From the NCBI RefSeq assembly GCF_900115165.1, contig NZ_FOVP01000002.1:62001-126000 (forward strand): 64,000 nucleotides of DNA. Reading direction: 5' to 3'. Origin of the DNA: Roseovarius lutimaris (lineage in GTDB: Bacteria > Pseudomonadota > Alphaproteobacteria > Rhodobacterales > Rhodobacteraceae). Position numbers and translations under genes: made by a program. Of the stretch, positions 9,183-18,832 are shown one piece after another. Within the stretch, counting starts at the first letter, position 1. Every line of letters starts with the position of its first letter. The notes beneath the pieces are model-generated. The model made no database searches and had not been told where the DNA came from. It saw only the letters and a list, made by a program, of their open reading frames with translations.

Positions 9183-9902
9183 ATGCGGATCGCAATGTGG
9201 TCCGGGCCGCGCAATCTTAGTACGGCGATGATGTATAGCTTTGGCGCCCGCGCCGATTGCGCCGTGGTGGACGAGCCGTTTTATGCCAGTTATCTTGCCC
9301 AAACCGGGCTTGATCACCCGATGCGAGACGAGATTATCGCGTCGCAGCCGACCGATCCGGCCAAAGTGATCGAAACCCTTTTGGGGCCGATCTCTGGCGG
9401 CAAAGCGCATTTTTATCAAAAGCACATGTCGCAGCATATGATCGAAGGCGTGCCGCGCGATTGGGTGCACCGGGTGGCGAATGTTTTCCTGATCCGCCAT
9501 CCGGCGCGGGTTGCGGCAAGCTTTTCAACGAAATACGACAATCCGACATTGGCCGATATCGGCTTTGTCCAGCAGGCAGAGCTTTACGATCAGCTTGTCG
9601 CGGCAGGCGCCCGCCCGGTTGTGATTGAGTCCGCTGATATCCGGCGTGACCCCGAAGTTATGTTGAAACGGCTTTGCGCCGCCATTGGGCTTGGCTGGGA
9701 TCCGGCGATGCTAAGCTGGCCATCGGGCGGGCATCCGGATGACGGGGTTTGGGCCGCACATTGGTATGGGGCGGTGCATCAATCGACCGGGTTTGCTCCG
9801 GCTGAGGGGGCAATGCCCGATCTGGATGGCCCGCGCGCGGCATTGGCAGAGGCGGCGATGCCCGCCTATGCCCGCCTGCGCGCGGTGGCGCTTAGCCTTT
9901 AA
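9183..9902 (+). CDS. Sulfotransferase-like P-loop protein
   Basis: A 239-residue protein of the sulfotransferase superfamily. The start [18 protein letters not shown] carries a 5'-phosphosulfate-binding-like loop. [11 protein letters not shown] follows, then the [14 protein letters not shown] segment (about 110-125) corresponding to the 3'-phosphate-binding region of PAPS enzymes. The ATG at 9183 matches the family start; an upstream GTG at 9147 adds only a basic, non-conserved leader. Which acceptor is sulfated, if any, cannot be seen. Its plant counterpart is N-terminal to a class IV aminotransferase. The last 11 nt overlap the end of argG. Confidence 0.75.
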   Translation: MRIAMWSGPRNLSTAMMYSFGARADCAVVDEPFYASYLAQTGLDHPMRDEIIASQPTDPAKVIETLLGPISGGKAHFYQKHMSQHMIEGVPRDWVHRVANVFLIRHPARVAASFSTKYDNPTLADIGFVQQAELYDQLVAAGARPVVIESADIRRDPEVMLKRLCAAIGLGWDPAMLSWPSGGHPDDGVWAAHWYGAVHQSTGFAPAEGAMPDLDGPRAALAEAAMPAYARLRAVALSL

Positions 9903-11118
9903 GGCGACGATTGCGCGCCGCCAGAAGTTTAAGGCGCAGCGCGTTAAGCTGAATGAAACCAGCCGCGTCTTTTTGATCATACGCGCCAGCATCGTCTTCA
10001 AACGTCACATGCGCCTCGGAATATAGGCTGTGATCTGACCAGCGGCCCACGGTGGTTGCCGCGCCTTTGTAAAGCTTGAGGCGCACGGTGCCGGTCACAT
10101 GTTCCTGGCTTTTGTCGATCGCGGCCTGAAGCATCTCGCGCTCGGGGCTGAACCAGAAGCCGTTGTAAATAAGCTCGGCATAGCGCGGCATCAGCGAATC
10201 CTTGAGGTGGCCTGCGCCGCTATCAAGGGTGATCTGTTCGATTCCACGATGCGCCTCTAACAGGACGGTGCCGCCGGGGGTTTCATAAATCCCGCGCGAT
10301 TTCATCCCGACAAAGCGGTTTTCCACGAAATCAAGCCGCCCGACCCCGTGTTTGCCGCCATATTCATTCAGCCTTTTCAGGATCGTGGCCGGGCTCATCG
10401 CCTCGCCATTGATCGCCACGGCGTCGCCCTTTTCAAACGACACTTCGATGAATTCGGGGGTGTCGGGGGCGTCTTCGGGGCTAACCGTGCGCTGAAAGAC
10501 ATAGTCGGGCGCGGCCTCTGCCGGGTCTTCCAATACCTTGCCCTCGGATGAGGTGTGCAACAGGTTCGCATCAACCGAGAACGGCGCCTCGCCGCGTTTG
10601 TCCTTGGCGATCGGAATCTGGTTTTGCTCGGCAAAGGCCAAAAGCTTGGTCCGGCTGCTCAGATCCCATTCCCGCCAGGGCGCGATCACCTTGATGTCGG
10701 GATTAAGGGCATAGGCCGCCAATTCAAACCGCACCTGATCGTTGCCCTTGCCGGTCGCGCCATGGGATACGGCATCGGCGCCGGTTTCGGCGGCGATCTC
10801 AACCAGGCGTTTGGAGATCAGCGGTCGGGCAATCGAGGTGCCCAAAAGGTAAAGCCCTTCGTAAAGAGCATTGGCGCGGAACATCGGAAAGACGAAATCG
10901 CGCACGAATTCTTCGCGCACATCCTCGATATAGATGTTCTCGGGCTTGATCCCCATCAGCTCGGCTTTTTTGCGAGCGGGGTCAAGCTCTTCGCCCTGCC
11001 CCAGATCGGCGGTAAAGGTCACGACTTCACAGCCATACTCGGTTTGAAGCCACTTCAAAATAATCGAGGTATCAAGGCCGCCGGAATAGGCCAGAACAAC
11101 TTTCTTGGGCGCAGACAT
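9892..11118 (-). CDS. argG: Argininosuccinate synthase
   Basis: It joins citrulline and aspartate with ATP in the penultimate step of arginine synthesis. The 408-residue length is standard. The PP-loop [15 protein letters not shown] begins at residue 10, and [15 protein letters not shown] and [16 protein letters not shown] follow as in type I enzymes. It is monocistronic, divergent from ilvA with about 150 bp between the starts, and overlaps the convergent sulfotransferase-like gene by 11 nt. Confidence 0.97.
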   Translation of the reverse strand: MSAPKKVVLAYSGGLDTSIILKWLQTEYGCEVVTFTADLGQGEELDPARKKAELMGIKPENIYIEDVREEFVRDFVFPMFRANALYEGLYLLGTSIARPLISKRLVEIAAETGADAVSHGATGKGNDQVRFELAAYALNPDIKVIAPWREWDLSSRTKLLAFAEQNQIPIAKDKRGEAPFSVDANLLHTSSEGKVLEDPAEAAPDYVFQRTVSPEDAPDTPEFIEVSFEKGDAVAINGEAMSPATILKRLNEYGGKHGVGRLDFVENRFVGMKSRGIYETPGGTVLLEAHRGIEQITLDSGAGHLKDSLMPRYAELIYNGFWFSPEREMLQAAIDKSQEHVTGTVRLKLYKGAATTVGRWSDHSLYSEAHVTFEDDAGAYDQKDAAGFIQLNALRLKLLAARNRRLKG

Positions 11119-11272
11119 TCACTTTCCCCTTGCGTCAAATCTGGCTGGCGGAGTAGCGGCTTTTTCCCCAATGGGCAAGTGGACCCGGTTGATCGCGCTT
11201 TGTTGAGGTTTTGTCGAGGGTCGCGACCTCTGACCCTTGTCAGAGCGGCACGATTGCGGCACTCAGGCGGGC

Positions 11273-12511
11273 ATGACTGATTTCAGAACAATGGCCCAAG
11301 CCGCCGAAACCGCGATGCGCGAGGTTTTCGAACCGACGCCGCTTCAGCGCAATGATCACCTGTCCGAGCGTTACGGTGCCGAGATCCTTCTGAAGCGGGA
11401 AGATCTTTCGCCGGTTCGCTCTTACAAACTTCGCGGCGCGTTCAATGCGATGCGCAAGGTCTTGGCGCGAGCGCCCGAAACGACACAGTTTGTCTGTGCC
11501 AGTGCGGGCAATCATGCGCAGGGGGTGGCGTTCATGTGTCGCCATTTCGGGGTCAAGGGCGTGATCTTCATGCCCGTCACGACGCCACAGCAGAAGATCG
11601 GCAAGACCGAGAAGTTTGGCGGCGATGCGGTGGCGATCCGGCTTACCGGCGATTATTTCGATGACACGCTGCATGCCGCGCAGGCCTATTGCGCGCAAAC
11701 CGGCGGGCATTTTCTGTCGCCGTTTGACGATGAAGATGTGATTGAGGGCCAGGCCTCGGTCGCGGTTGAAATCGAGGCGCAGCTTGGCGGCCTGCCCGAT
11801 CATCTGATCATGCCGGTCGGTGGCGGCGGGCTTTCGGCGGGGGTCCGAAGCTATGTCGGTGATCGCTCATGCCTGACCTTGGTGGAACCAATGGGCGGCG
11901 CCTGTCTCGGGGCGGCGCTTGCGGCGGGCAAGCCGATACGCCTTAACCATGTCGACACCTTTGCCGATGGGGCGGCGGTGGCCCGGATCGGGGCGAAAAC
12001 CTTTGCCCGACTGCGCGATTTTGATGCCAGGCATGCCCGTGTCATTGACGAGGATCGGTTGTGCACCACGATGCTTGAAATGCTGAATATCGAGGGGATC
12101 GTTCTTGAGCCTGCGGGCGCCTTGTCGGTGGATGTTCTCAAGGATATCGGTGATGTGATCCGGGGCAAAACGGTTGTCTGCGTCACCTCTGGCGGTAACT
12201 TCGATTTCGAGCGCCTGCCCGAAGTCAAAGAGCGTGCCCAGCGGTTTTCGGGGGTCAAGAAATACTTTATCCTGCGGATGCCGCAACGCCCCGGTGCATT
12301 GCGTGATTTCCTGGAAATCCTTGGTCCGGATGACGACATTGCACGGTTTGAATATCTCAAGAAGTCGGCCCGCAATTTTGGGTCTGTCCTGATCGGGATC
12401 GAAACCAAGAACCCCGACAATTTTAAGCATTTCTTGCAAAAGCTTGCGGCGGCCGGATTTGATTACCGCGATATCACTAAGGATGAGGTTCTGGCCGAAT
12501 TCCTGATTTAG
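11273..12511 (+). CDS. ilvA: Threonine ammonia-lyase (threonine deaminase)
   Basis: It converts threonine to 2-oxobutanoate, the first committed step to isoleucine. In this 412-residue protein the PLP Lys is Lys52 in SPVRSYKLRGAF, and CASAGNHAQGVAF is the substrate loop. A single ACT-like regulatory domain (about 320-412, beginning KKYFILRMPQRPGALRDFL) indicates the short, single-regulatory-domain class rather than the two-domain E. coli type. I prefer the ATG at 11273 over an upstream TTG at 11237. The stop overlaps the stop of the convergent Hpt gene in TTAG. Confidence 0.94.
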   Translation: MTDFRTMAQAAETAMREVFEPTPLQRNDHLSERYGAEILLKREDLSPVRSYKLRGAFNAMRKVLARAPETTQFVCASAGNHAQGVAFMCRHFGVKGVIFMPVTTPQQKIGKTEKFGGDAVAIRLTGDYFDDTLHAAQAYCAQTGGHFLSPFDDEDVIEGQASVAVEIEAQLGGLPDHLIMPVGGGGLSAGVRSYVGDRSCLTLVEPMGGACLGAALAAGKPIRLNHVDTFADGAAVARIGAKTFARLRDFDARHARVIDEDRLCTTMLEMLNIEGIVLEPAGALSVDVLKDIGDVIRGKTVVCVTSGGNFDFERLPEVKERAQRFSGVKKYFILRMPQRPGALRDFLEILGPDDDIARFEYLKKSARNFGSVLIGIETKNPDNFKHFLQKLAAAGFDYRDITKDEVLAEFLI

Positions 12512-12840
12512 GCGGCGATGACCCGGTCAAGGCCTGACAGGAAGGCGGATTTCGACGCATCATAGCAGCTTAGAACCTCAGCGAGGTCGACGGTGTCCTG
12601 CTGTCCGGTCGCAGAGGCCATTTCACCCGCGTGGCAAAGGTCTGAAAACGCGGTAAACCCAAGGTTAAGCGCACTGCCCTTGAGAAAATGAAGCTGGCCT
12701 TCAAGGTCGCTGCGATCCGAAAGGGCGCGCAGCTTGTCGATTTCGCCGTCCACCTCTTCAAGAAACAGCTCGACCACCTCGCCAAATGCCTCTGCTCCGA
12801 TTTCGTCACGTAAGTCCTGAACACGGTTCCAGTCGATCAT
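12508..12840 (-). CDS. Histidine-containing phosphotransfer (Hpt) domain protein
   Basis: A free-standing 110-residue Hpt protein. The phosphoacceptor is His51 in LHFLKGSALNLGF, and the four-helix pattern is otherwise complete. The ATG at 12840 has a strong GGAGG site; a longer reading from 12912 is unlikely. Hpt proteins relay phosphoryl groups between hybrid kinases and response regulators. The divergent neighbour (12983) is a response regulator with a phosphatase output, making it the obvious candidate partner. No hybrid kinase is nearby. Confidence 0.85.
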   Translation of the reverse strand: MIDWNRVQDLRDEIGAEAFGEVVELFLEEVDGEIDKLRALSDRSDLEGQLHFLKGSALNLGFTAFSDLCHAGEMASATGQQDTVDLAEVLSCYDASKSAFLSGLDRVIAA

Positions 12841-12982
12841 TTCCCAGCCTCCTTTCGCTTTGGCCCAAGGCTGCCGGTAACCTGCTGACAAAGGGTTAAA
12901 TCCAGCGGGCAAGCGTTGAAAATTTTAGCATTCACATCCCGTTAAGCGGCCTTCGGTTAGGCGTTGTTCAGTTAAACCAAAG

Positions 12983-14269
12983 GTGGCGGTTGTGCGGTCT
13001 CGGATGCAGGAATTATCAGATACGGATGCGGGCGGCGGTGTGATCCGACGGGTGCTTGTGGTGGATGATAGCCGCCTCCAACGCCGTATTCTGAGCGCCT
13101 CGCTTCAACGTTGGGGGTTTGAGGTGCAAGAGGCCGAATCAGGTGGTGATGCGCTTGTACTGTGCCGTGATAATCCCCCCGATCTTGTGATGAGCGATTG
13201 GATGATGCCGGGTCTGAGTGGTCTGGATTTCTGTAAAGAATTCAGGCAGATGTCGCGCGATAACTATGGGTACTTCATCTTGCTCACCTCAAAAAGTGAT
13301 AAGGATGAGGTCGCGCTTGGTCTTGATGCGGGGGCCGATGACTTTCTAACCAAACCCGTCAATGCCGCCGAATTGCGCGCCCGGATTTCCGCCGGTGCCC
13401 GTATTTTGCGGATGGAGCGGGAACTCACCGAGAAAAACCGCCTTATCAAGTCGACGCTGGATGAATTGCAGACGCTTTATGATTTGCTGGATAGTGATCT
13501 GATCGAGGCCAAAAAGCTTCAACAATCCCTGGTGAGCGAGCGGTATCGCGATTTTGGCCCCGCAGAGGTATCCCTGATGCTGCATTCGGCGGGGCATGTG
13601 GGCGGCGATCTGGTGGGCATGTTCCCGATCAGCGATCAGCGTATCGGCCTCTATGGCATAGATGTTTCCGGTCACGGAATAAGCTCTGCCCTGATGACCG
13701 CGCGGCTGGCGGGATATCTGTCGTCCTCTGTGCCGGAGCAGAACCTCGCGCTGCGCAAGACCGCCGATGGCCGTTTTGTCGCCCGCCCGCCATCCGAGGT
13801 GATTGCCAATCTCAATCGTCTGATCATGAGCGAGATGGAAACCGAGCATTACTTTACCCTGCTTCTGGCGGATGTCGATCTTGCCAGTGGAAAGGTGATC
13901 ATGTCCCAGGCCGGTCACCCCTACCCGGCCCTTCAGCGGGCCAACGGGCAGGTTGAATTCGTCGGACGCGGCGGTCTTCCTGTGGGTCTGATTGACGGGG
14001 CCGAGTATCAACAGTTCGAGGTAACCATGGCGCCGGGCGATCGCTTGCTTATCCATTCCGACGGGATAATCGAATGTGCGGGCACATCCGGGGCGCTTTT
14101 GGATGACGCGGGCCTTGCAAGCATCCTGCGCGATCTGCGTCAGACGCGCGGCATGGCCTGTCTTGAATCGCTGATCTGGAAGCTGTCGGAATTTGCTGGC
14201 GATGCAGATTTTGCCGATGATGTTTCGGCCGTCTTGCTTGAATTCAAGCCAAGCCTGTTTCCTGGCTGA
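12983..14269 (+). CDS. Response regulator with PP2C/RsbU-type serine phosphatase output
   Basis: An N-terminal receiver domain (about 22-140) has the acidic pair Asp28-Asp29, phosphoacceptor Asp72 in VMSDWMMPG, and Lys in FLTKPVN. A helical linker with heptad character (about 137-180) leads to a PP2C-type phosphatase domain (about 195-425) with GGDLVGMFP, GIDVSGHGISSALMT and FADDVSAVLLEF metal-binding segments. Such proteins often dephosphorylate an anti-sigma-factor antagonist in a partner-switching stress pathway. No anti-sigma or STAS gene is adjacent. The start may be the GTG at 12983 or the ATG at 13004. Confidence 0.88.
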   Translation: MAVVRSRMQELSDTDAGGGVIRRVLVVDDSRLQRRILSASLQRWGFEVQEAESGGDALVLCRDNPPDLVMSDWMMPGLSGLDFCKEFRQMSRDNYGYFILLTSKSDKDEVALGLDAGADDFLTKPVNAAELRARISAGARILRMERELTEKNRLIKSTLDELQTLYDLLDSDLIEAKKLQQSLVSERYRDFGPAEVSLMLHSAGHVGGDLVGMFPISDQRIGLYGIDVSGHGISSALMTARLAGYLSSSVPEQNLALRKTADGRFVARPPSEVIANLNRLIMSEMETEHYFTLLLADVDLASGKVIMSQAGHPYPALQRANGQVEFVGRGGLPVGLIDGAEYQQFEVTMAPGDRLLIHSDGIIECAGTSGALLDDAGLASILRDLRQTRGMACLESLIWKLSEFAGDADFADDVSAVLLEFKPSLFPG

Positions 14270-14687
14270 CAAAAAACCGATCACCTTCGTTGCCCAGTTC
14301 ACGCGCCGCGATGTCGGGGCTGATCCAGATCGCCTGATGCCCCGGCTCGGTGGGTGGCCCAAGGACGCGTACCGGATGAGCGCGATAGATCACACAGAGT
14401 TTTTCGGCCCATAGATCGTATTCTGGCATGAAGGTGAACCGCCGAAACGCCCCGATCCGAAGGGGCCGTGCGATTTTCCAGCCGGTTTCTTCGAACACTT
14501 CGCGGTGCAGTGCCTGAATCGGCGATTCGCCGGGGTCGATTCCGCCACCGGGAAGCTGAAGCTCAGGCAAGGGATTGACCTGATGGGTGACAAGCAGCTG
14601 CCCATCGCGGGGCAAAATCGCATAAACGCCCGGTCGTCGGCGATATGAAATGCCGGGTTTTGGTGTCTCTCCGAATCGTCTGATCAT
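14244..14687 (-). CDS. Nudix hydrolase
   Basis: A 147-residue Nudix protein with a complete Nudix box beginning GGGIDPGESPIQ and continuing REVFEETGW. The family hydrolyses nucleoside diphosphate derivatives; the substrate is unknown. The start ATG at 14687 follows an AAGGGGG site, whereas the upstream in-frame codons read through the hslO promoter region. It is convergent with the response regulator, overlapping it by 26 nt, and divergent from hslO. Confidence 0.85.
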   Translation of the reverse strand: MIRRFGETPKPGISYRRRPGVYAILPRDGQLLVTHQVNPLPELQLPGGGIDPGESPIQALHREVFEETGWKIARPLRIGAFRRFTFMPEYDLWAEKLCVIYRAHPVRVLGPPTEPGHQAIWISPDIAARELGNEGDRFFVSQETGLA

Positions 14688-14764
14688 GGCTTGCCCCCTT
14701 GGACGCCGACTTGCCCTGCCTATATAGTCGCGATATGCCAAGAACCGGCGCTGAAGGAAACCCC

Positions 14765-15757
14765 ATGACACTCGGACAAAAAATCGCCTGGGACGACACG
14801 ATATTGCCGTTCCAGCTTGACCAGGCAGATATTCGCGGTCGTGTTGCGCGGCTTGACGGGGTGCTGGATGGCATCCTCAAGCAGCATGACTATCCCATGG
14901 TGGTTGAGGCGCTTGTGGCCGAAATGGCGCTTTTGACCGCATTGATCGGACAGACGATCAAGCTCCGCTGGAAGCTATCGCTTCAGGTGCAAACAAATGG
15001 CCCCGTGCGGATGATCGCCACCGATTATTATGGCCCGACCGAAGAGGGCGAGCCCGCCCGCATACGCGCCTATGCCAGCTATACCCAAGAGAGGCTAACC
15101 GACGCCGCGCCGTTCGAGCAGCTTGGCGATGGCTATTTTGCCGTGATGATCGACCAGGGTCAGGGTATGGCGCCCTATCAGGGGATCACCCCGGTGGCCG
15201 GTGACAGCCTGCGCAGTTGCGCCGAGGCGTATTTTGCCCAATCCGAACAGCTTCCGACGCGTTTTGCCCTAAGCTTTGGCAAGTCAACCGAAGCCGGCGG
15301 AGCAGAGCACTGGCGCGCGGGGGGCGTGATGTTGCAACATATGCCCAAGGCCTCGCCCTTTGCAAAAGAAGGGGGCACCGGGGAAGCCGGGCTTTTGATG
15401 CCGCAGGATATCCTCGATGGCGAGGAGGCGGAAAACTGGAATCGGGTAAATATCCTGCTTGATACGGTTGAAGACCTTGAAATGATTGGTCCCTCGGTGG
15501 CGCCGACCGAACTTTTGCTGCGGCTGTTTCATGAAGAGGCCCCGCGGGTGTTTGATGCTCAGCCGGTGCGCTTTGGCTGTACCTGTTCCGAGGATCGGGT
15601 GCGCAACAGCCTGTCGATCTACTCTGCCAAGGATATTGAAACAATGACCACCGAAGAGGGTATCGTGACCGCCGATTGCCAGTTCTGCGGTGCGCATTAC
15701 CGGCTTGACCCGGCGACAGTCGGATTTGAGGCAAAAGAGGGTCCCGGTGGCGCCTGA
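14765..15757 (+). CDS. hslO: Redox-regulated chaperone Hsp33
   Basis: Hsp33 is a holdase switched on by oxidation and unfolding. In this 330-residue protein the zinc/redox cysteines are all present: Cys272 and Cys274 in FGCTCSEDR, and Cys305 and Cys308 in DCQFCGAH. The N-terminal substrate-binding domain begins about residue 10. The ATG at 14765 follows GAAGGA. The next gene starts inside its 3' end, so hslO, the CoA-type Nudix gene and cca form an operon. Confidence 0.95.
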   Translation: MTLGQKIAWDDTILPFQLDQADIRGRVARLDGVLDGILKQHDYPMVVEALVAEMALLTALIGQTIKLRWKLSLQVQTNGPVRMIATDYYGPTEEGEPARIRAYASYTQERLTDAAPFEQLGDGYFAVMIDQGQGMAPYQGITPVAGDSLRSCAEAYFAQSEQLPTRFALSFGKSTEAGGAEHWRAGGVMLQHMPKASPFAKEGGTGEAGLLMPQDILDGEEAENWNRVNILLDTVEDLEMIGPSVAPTELLLRLFHEEAPRVFDAQPVRFGCTCSEDRVRNSLSIYSAKDIETMTTEEGIVTADCQFCGAHYRLDPATVGFEAKEGPGGA

Positions 15758-16346
15758 TCCGCTGGATAGGGTGCTTGGTGCGCTGAACGCTGCGCGCCAG
15801 GCCTCGTCTGACTATGATCTCAACCCCGAGATCATCCTTCCTGCGGGGCGCAAACTTCGGGCGGCGGGGGTCTTGGTGCCGGTGATATCCACTGGCGGCG
15901 TGGCGCGCGTGATCCTGACCAAACGGTCGTCGGCTCTCAAGCATCATCCCGGTCAGATTGCCTTTCCCGGCGGCAAACAGGATTTGGGCGATGTTGATAT
16001 CACGGCCACCGCCCTGCGCGAGGCGCAGGAGGAAATCGGCCTCGATCCGGCCAATGTCGAGGTTTTGGGCCATCTGCCAAAACATGAAACCGTTACCGGA
16101 TTTGATGTGACGCCGGTCCTGGCGCGCGTGTCGCATCCGTTTGTGGCGCGTGCGGAAGTGGGTGAGGTGGATGAGGTCTTTGAGGTGCCTTTGTCGCATC
16201 TGTTGACGCTGTCGCATTTCCGGGTTGAACAACGCCGTTGGCGCGGCAGTTGGCGGCGCTATTACACGGTGCCGTTTGGCCCCTACTATGTCTGGGGCGC
16301 GACCGCGCGCATTTTGCGTACCCTGGCCGAGATGGCGCGGCCATGA
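15747..16346 (+). CDS. CoA pyrophosphatase-type Nudix hydrolase
   Basis: A 199-residue Nudix protein of the NudL/CoA-pyrophosphatase group. The segment LKHHPGQIAFPGGKQD is the CoA-Nudix signature, and LREAQEEIGLDP completes the Nudix box. It is expected to cleave CoA or oxidised CoA to phosphopantetheine and 3',5'-ADP. The likely start is GTG 15747, overlapping hslO by 11 nt, preceded by AGAGGG. The stop overlaps the cca start in ATGA, so translation of the two is probably coupled. Confidence 0.87.
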   Translation: MAPDPLDRVLGALNAARQASSDYDLNPEIILPAGRKLRAAGVLVPVISTGGVARVILTKRSSALKHHPGQIAFPGGKQDLGDVDITATALREAQEEIGLDPANVEVLGHLPKHETVTGFDVTPVLARVSHPFVARAEVGEVDEVFEVPLSHLLTLSHFRVEQRRWRGSWRRYYTVPFGPYYVWGATARILRTLAEMARP

Positions 16347-17491
16347 TGCAGATCACCGAAGATTGGCTCAGGCTTGCCGCCACGCAAGCGGTCTGCAAGA
16401 TGCTGACGCATGCGGGATATCAGGCGCTGTTTGTGGGCGGCTGTGTGCGCAACGCCCTTTTGGGCGCTCCGGTGGGCGATATCGACATTGCCACGGATGC
16501 CCTGCCCGGTCAGGTGATGGAATTGGCCAGTTCGGCGGGGCTAAAGCCGGTCCCGACAGGCATTGATCACGGCACGATTACGGTGGTTTCGGGTCACATT
16601 CCCCATGAGGTGACTACGTTTCGAGAGGATATCGAGACTTTTGGCCGTCACGCCAATGTGGCCTTTGGCGGCGATATCATTGCAGACGCGCGACGGCGCG
16701 ATTTCACGATGAATGCGCTTTACGCGCGTCCCGACGGCACCGTTCTTGACCCACTTGGCGGGCTTGACGACCTCAAGGCGCGGCATGTGCGCTTTATCGA
16801 GGATCCGGCGAAACGCATCCAGGAGGACTACCTGCGCATTTTGCGGTTCTTTCGGTTTCATGCCTGGTATGGCGACCCGGATGGCGGGCTTGACGGTGAT
16901 GGGTTGGCGGCATGTGCGATGCACCTCGACGGCTTGGCGGGCCTGTCGCGCGAGCGCGTTGGTGGTGAGATGCGCAAGCTTTTGGGCGCGCTCGACCCGG
17001 CGCCATCGGTTGCCGCAATGCGCACTGCCGGTGTCTTGTCGTCGGTCTTGCCGGGGGCCGACGATCGCGCGCTTGGCCCCCTTGTGCATCTTGAATCAGA
17101 GATTGATACGGCCCCCGACGCCATTCGGCGGCTTGCAACGCTCGGCGGAGAAGACGTGGCCAATCGGTTGCGTCTGAGCAAGGCTGAGGCGCGGCGGCTG
17201 GCGCATTTGCGCGAAGCGGCGACGGGCACGATGGCGGCGCCGGAACTTGGCTATCGTCATGGCGCATCTGACGGGCTTGATATCCTGCTCCTGCGCGCGG
17301 CGCTCTTTGAGCAACCGCTTGCGCCGGGCGCAAAGGATGACCTTGCGCACGGTGCCGCGGCACGGTTTCCGGTCAAGGCGGTCGACCTGATGCCTGATTT
17401 TAGCGGCGCCTCTCTTGGCGCGCGTCTGGCCGAGCTGGAACAGCGCTGGATCGCGTCAGGTTTTCGCCTTGGGCGTGACGATCTGGTGTAA
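16343..17491 (+). CDS. cca: CCA tRNA nucleotidyltransferase
   Basis: It adds or repairs the 3'-terminal CCA of tRNA without a template. The 382-residue class II nucleotidyltransferase has the LFVGGCVRNALLG flexible loop and the GDIDIATDA catalytic Asp pair, followed by RRRDFTMNALY and the EDYLRILRFFRFHA segment that selects nucleotides. I start it at ATG 16343, which overlaps the stop of the preceding Nudix gene; ATG 16346 is equally possible. There is no HD phosphohydrolase domain. Confidence 0.93.
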   Translation: MMQITEDWLRLAATQAVCKMLTHAGYQALFVGGCVRNALLGAPVGDIDIATDALPGQVMELASSAGLKPVPTGIDHGTITVVSGHIPHEVTTFREDIETFGRHANVAFGGDIIADARRRDFTMNALYARPDGTVLDPLGGLDDLKARHVRFIEDPAKRIQEDYLRILRFFRFHAWYGDPDGGLDGDGLAACAMHLDGLAGLSRERVGGEMRKLLGALDPAPSVAAMRTAGVLSSVLPGADDRALGPLVHLESEIDTAPDAIRRLATLGGEDVANRLRLSKAEARRLAHLREAATGTMAAPELGYRHGASDGLDILLLRAALFEQPLAPGAKDDLAHGAAARFPVKAVDLMPDFSGASLGARLAELEQRWIASGFRLGRDDLV

Positions 17492-17533
17492 GCGCCCTTT
17501 AACGCGCCCGCAACTCGGGCTAAAGCCAATCGC

Positions 17534-18757
17534 ATGAGCCAACATAAAATCATTCGATTGGGCCATCAGGGTGACGGAATCGCCCAAGGCCCGGTTTTTG
17601 CCCCGCTTACCCTTCCCGGTGAGGTGGTGAGCGGAACGCTTGACGGCCAGGCGCTGCGCGATGTCAAGATCGACACGCCCTCGCCCGACCGGGTTGCGCC
17701 GCCCTGTCGGCATTTCAAATCCTGTGGCGGGTGCCAGCTTATGCATGCCTCGGATGATTTTCTGGCGGACTGGAAGCAGGATGTGGTGAAATCCGCGCTC
17801 GGGGCGCATGGAATCACGGCCGAGTTTGCGCCGATCCACGTCTCGCCTGCGCAATCGCGGCGTCGCGCGACCCTGACCGCGCGGCGTACCAAAAAGGGGG
17901 CGATGGCCGGGTTTCACGCCAAGGGCTCGGATGTGATCATAGAAATCCCCGATTGCAAGCTCTTGCACCCGGCCGTTTTGGGGGCTGTTCCGGTGGCTTG
18001 CGCGCTTGCCGAAATCGGCGCGAGCCGCAAAAACGGCATTTCGGTGTCGGTGACCCTGTCGCTGAACGGTCTTGATGTTTCGGTGAGCGAGGGCAAGCCG
18101 CTGGACGGGCCGTTGCGAATTGCCCTCGCCGCTCTGGCGGAGCATCATAATCTGGCGCGGCTGGCCTGGGACAACGAGGTGGTTGTGACCCGTCATGCCC
18201 CCGAACAGGTGTTTGGCACGGCGCGGGTTCTGCCACCGCCGGGCGCGTTCTTGCAGGCCACGGCACAAGGCGAAGCGGCCTTGCTTGCCGATGTTCAGGC
18301 GATTGTCGGCGGGGCTAAACGGATCATTGACCTGTTTGCGGGTTCTGGCACCTTTGCCCTGCCGCTTTCCAGAAACGCCGAAGTGCATGCCGTTGAAGGC
18401 AGCGCCGCCATGTGTGCGGCTCTGGATGCCGGGTGGCGCAAGACCCAAGGCCTTAAATCGGTGACGACCGAGGCGCGCGATCTTTTCCGCCAGCCGATCT
18501 TGCCGGATGAGCTAAAGCGGTTTGATGCGGTGGTGATCGACCCGCCCCGCGCCGGCGCCGAGGCGCAGATTGCCGAGATTTGTCGCACCCGCGTCCCTGT
18601 CGTTGCCTATGTCTCATGCAGCCCGACAAGTTTTGCCCGCGATGCCAAGGCCCTTTTGGCCGGGGGCTATCATCTTGATCGTCTGCGTGTGGTGGATCAG
18701 TTCCGCTGGTCCTCGCATGTAGAGATGGTGGCGGGATTCACACTAAATCCTGCGTGA
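17534..18757 (+). CDS. RumA/RlmD-like class I SAM-dependent RNA (uracil-5-)methyltransferase
   Basis: A 407-residue enzyme expected to form 5-methyluridine in rRNA or tRNA. Four cysteines for a [4Fe-4S] cluster are visible: Cys58, Cys64 and Cys67 in PPCRHFKSCGGCQLMHA, and Cys141 in IPDCKLL. The catalytic Cys is 362 in YVSCSPTSFARD. DLFAGSGTFALPL is the SAM site and VVIDPPRAGAE motif IV. The N-terminal TRAM-like region is short. The exact site methylated cannot be told from sequence; RlmD and RlmC act on 23S rRNA. Confidence 0.88.
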   Translation: MSQHKIIRLGHQGDGIAQGPVFAPLTLPGEVVSGTLDGQALRDVKIDTPSPDRVAPPCRHFKSCGGCQLMHASDDFLADWKQDVVKSALGAHGITAEFAPIHVSPAQSRRRATLTARRTKKGAMAGFHAKGSDVIIEIPDCKLLHPAVLGAVPVACALAEIGASRKNGISVSVTLSLNGLDVSVSEGKPLDGPLRIALAALAEHHNLARLAWDNEVVVTRHAPEQVFGTARVLPPPGAFLQATAQGEAALLADVQAIVGGAKRIIDLFAGSGTFALPLSRNAEVHAVEGSAAMCAALDAGWRKTQGLKSVTTEARDLFRQPILPDELKRFDAVVIDPPRAGAEAQIAEICRTRVPVVAYVSCSPTSFARDAKALLAGGYHLDRLRVVDQFRWSSHVEMVAGFTLNPA

Positions 18758-18832
18758 TTCGTAAAATTCCCCCTATTCCAAAGCGGCCAGATTATTGTAT
18801 GAAAGACGCGAGCAGTATAACGGCAGTTTTCG

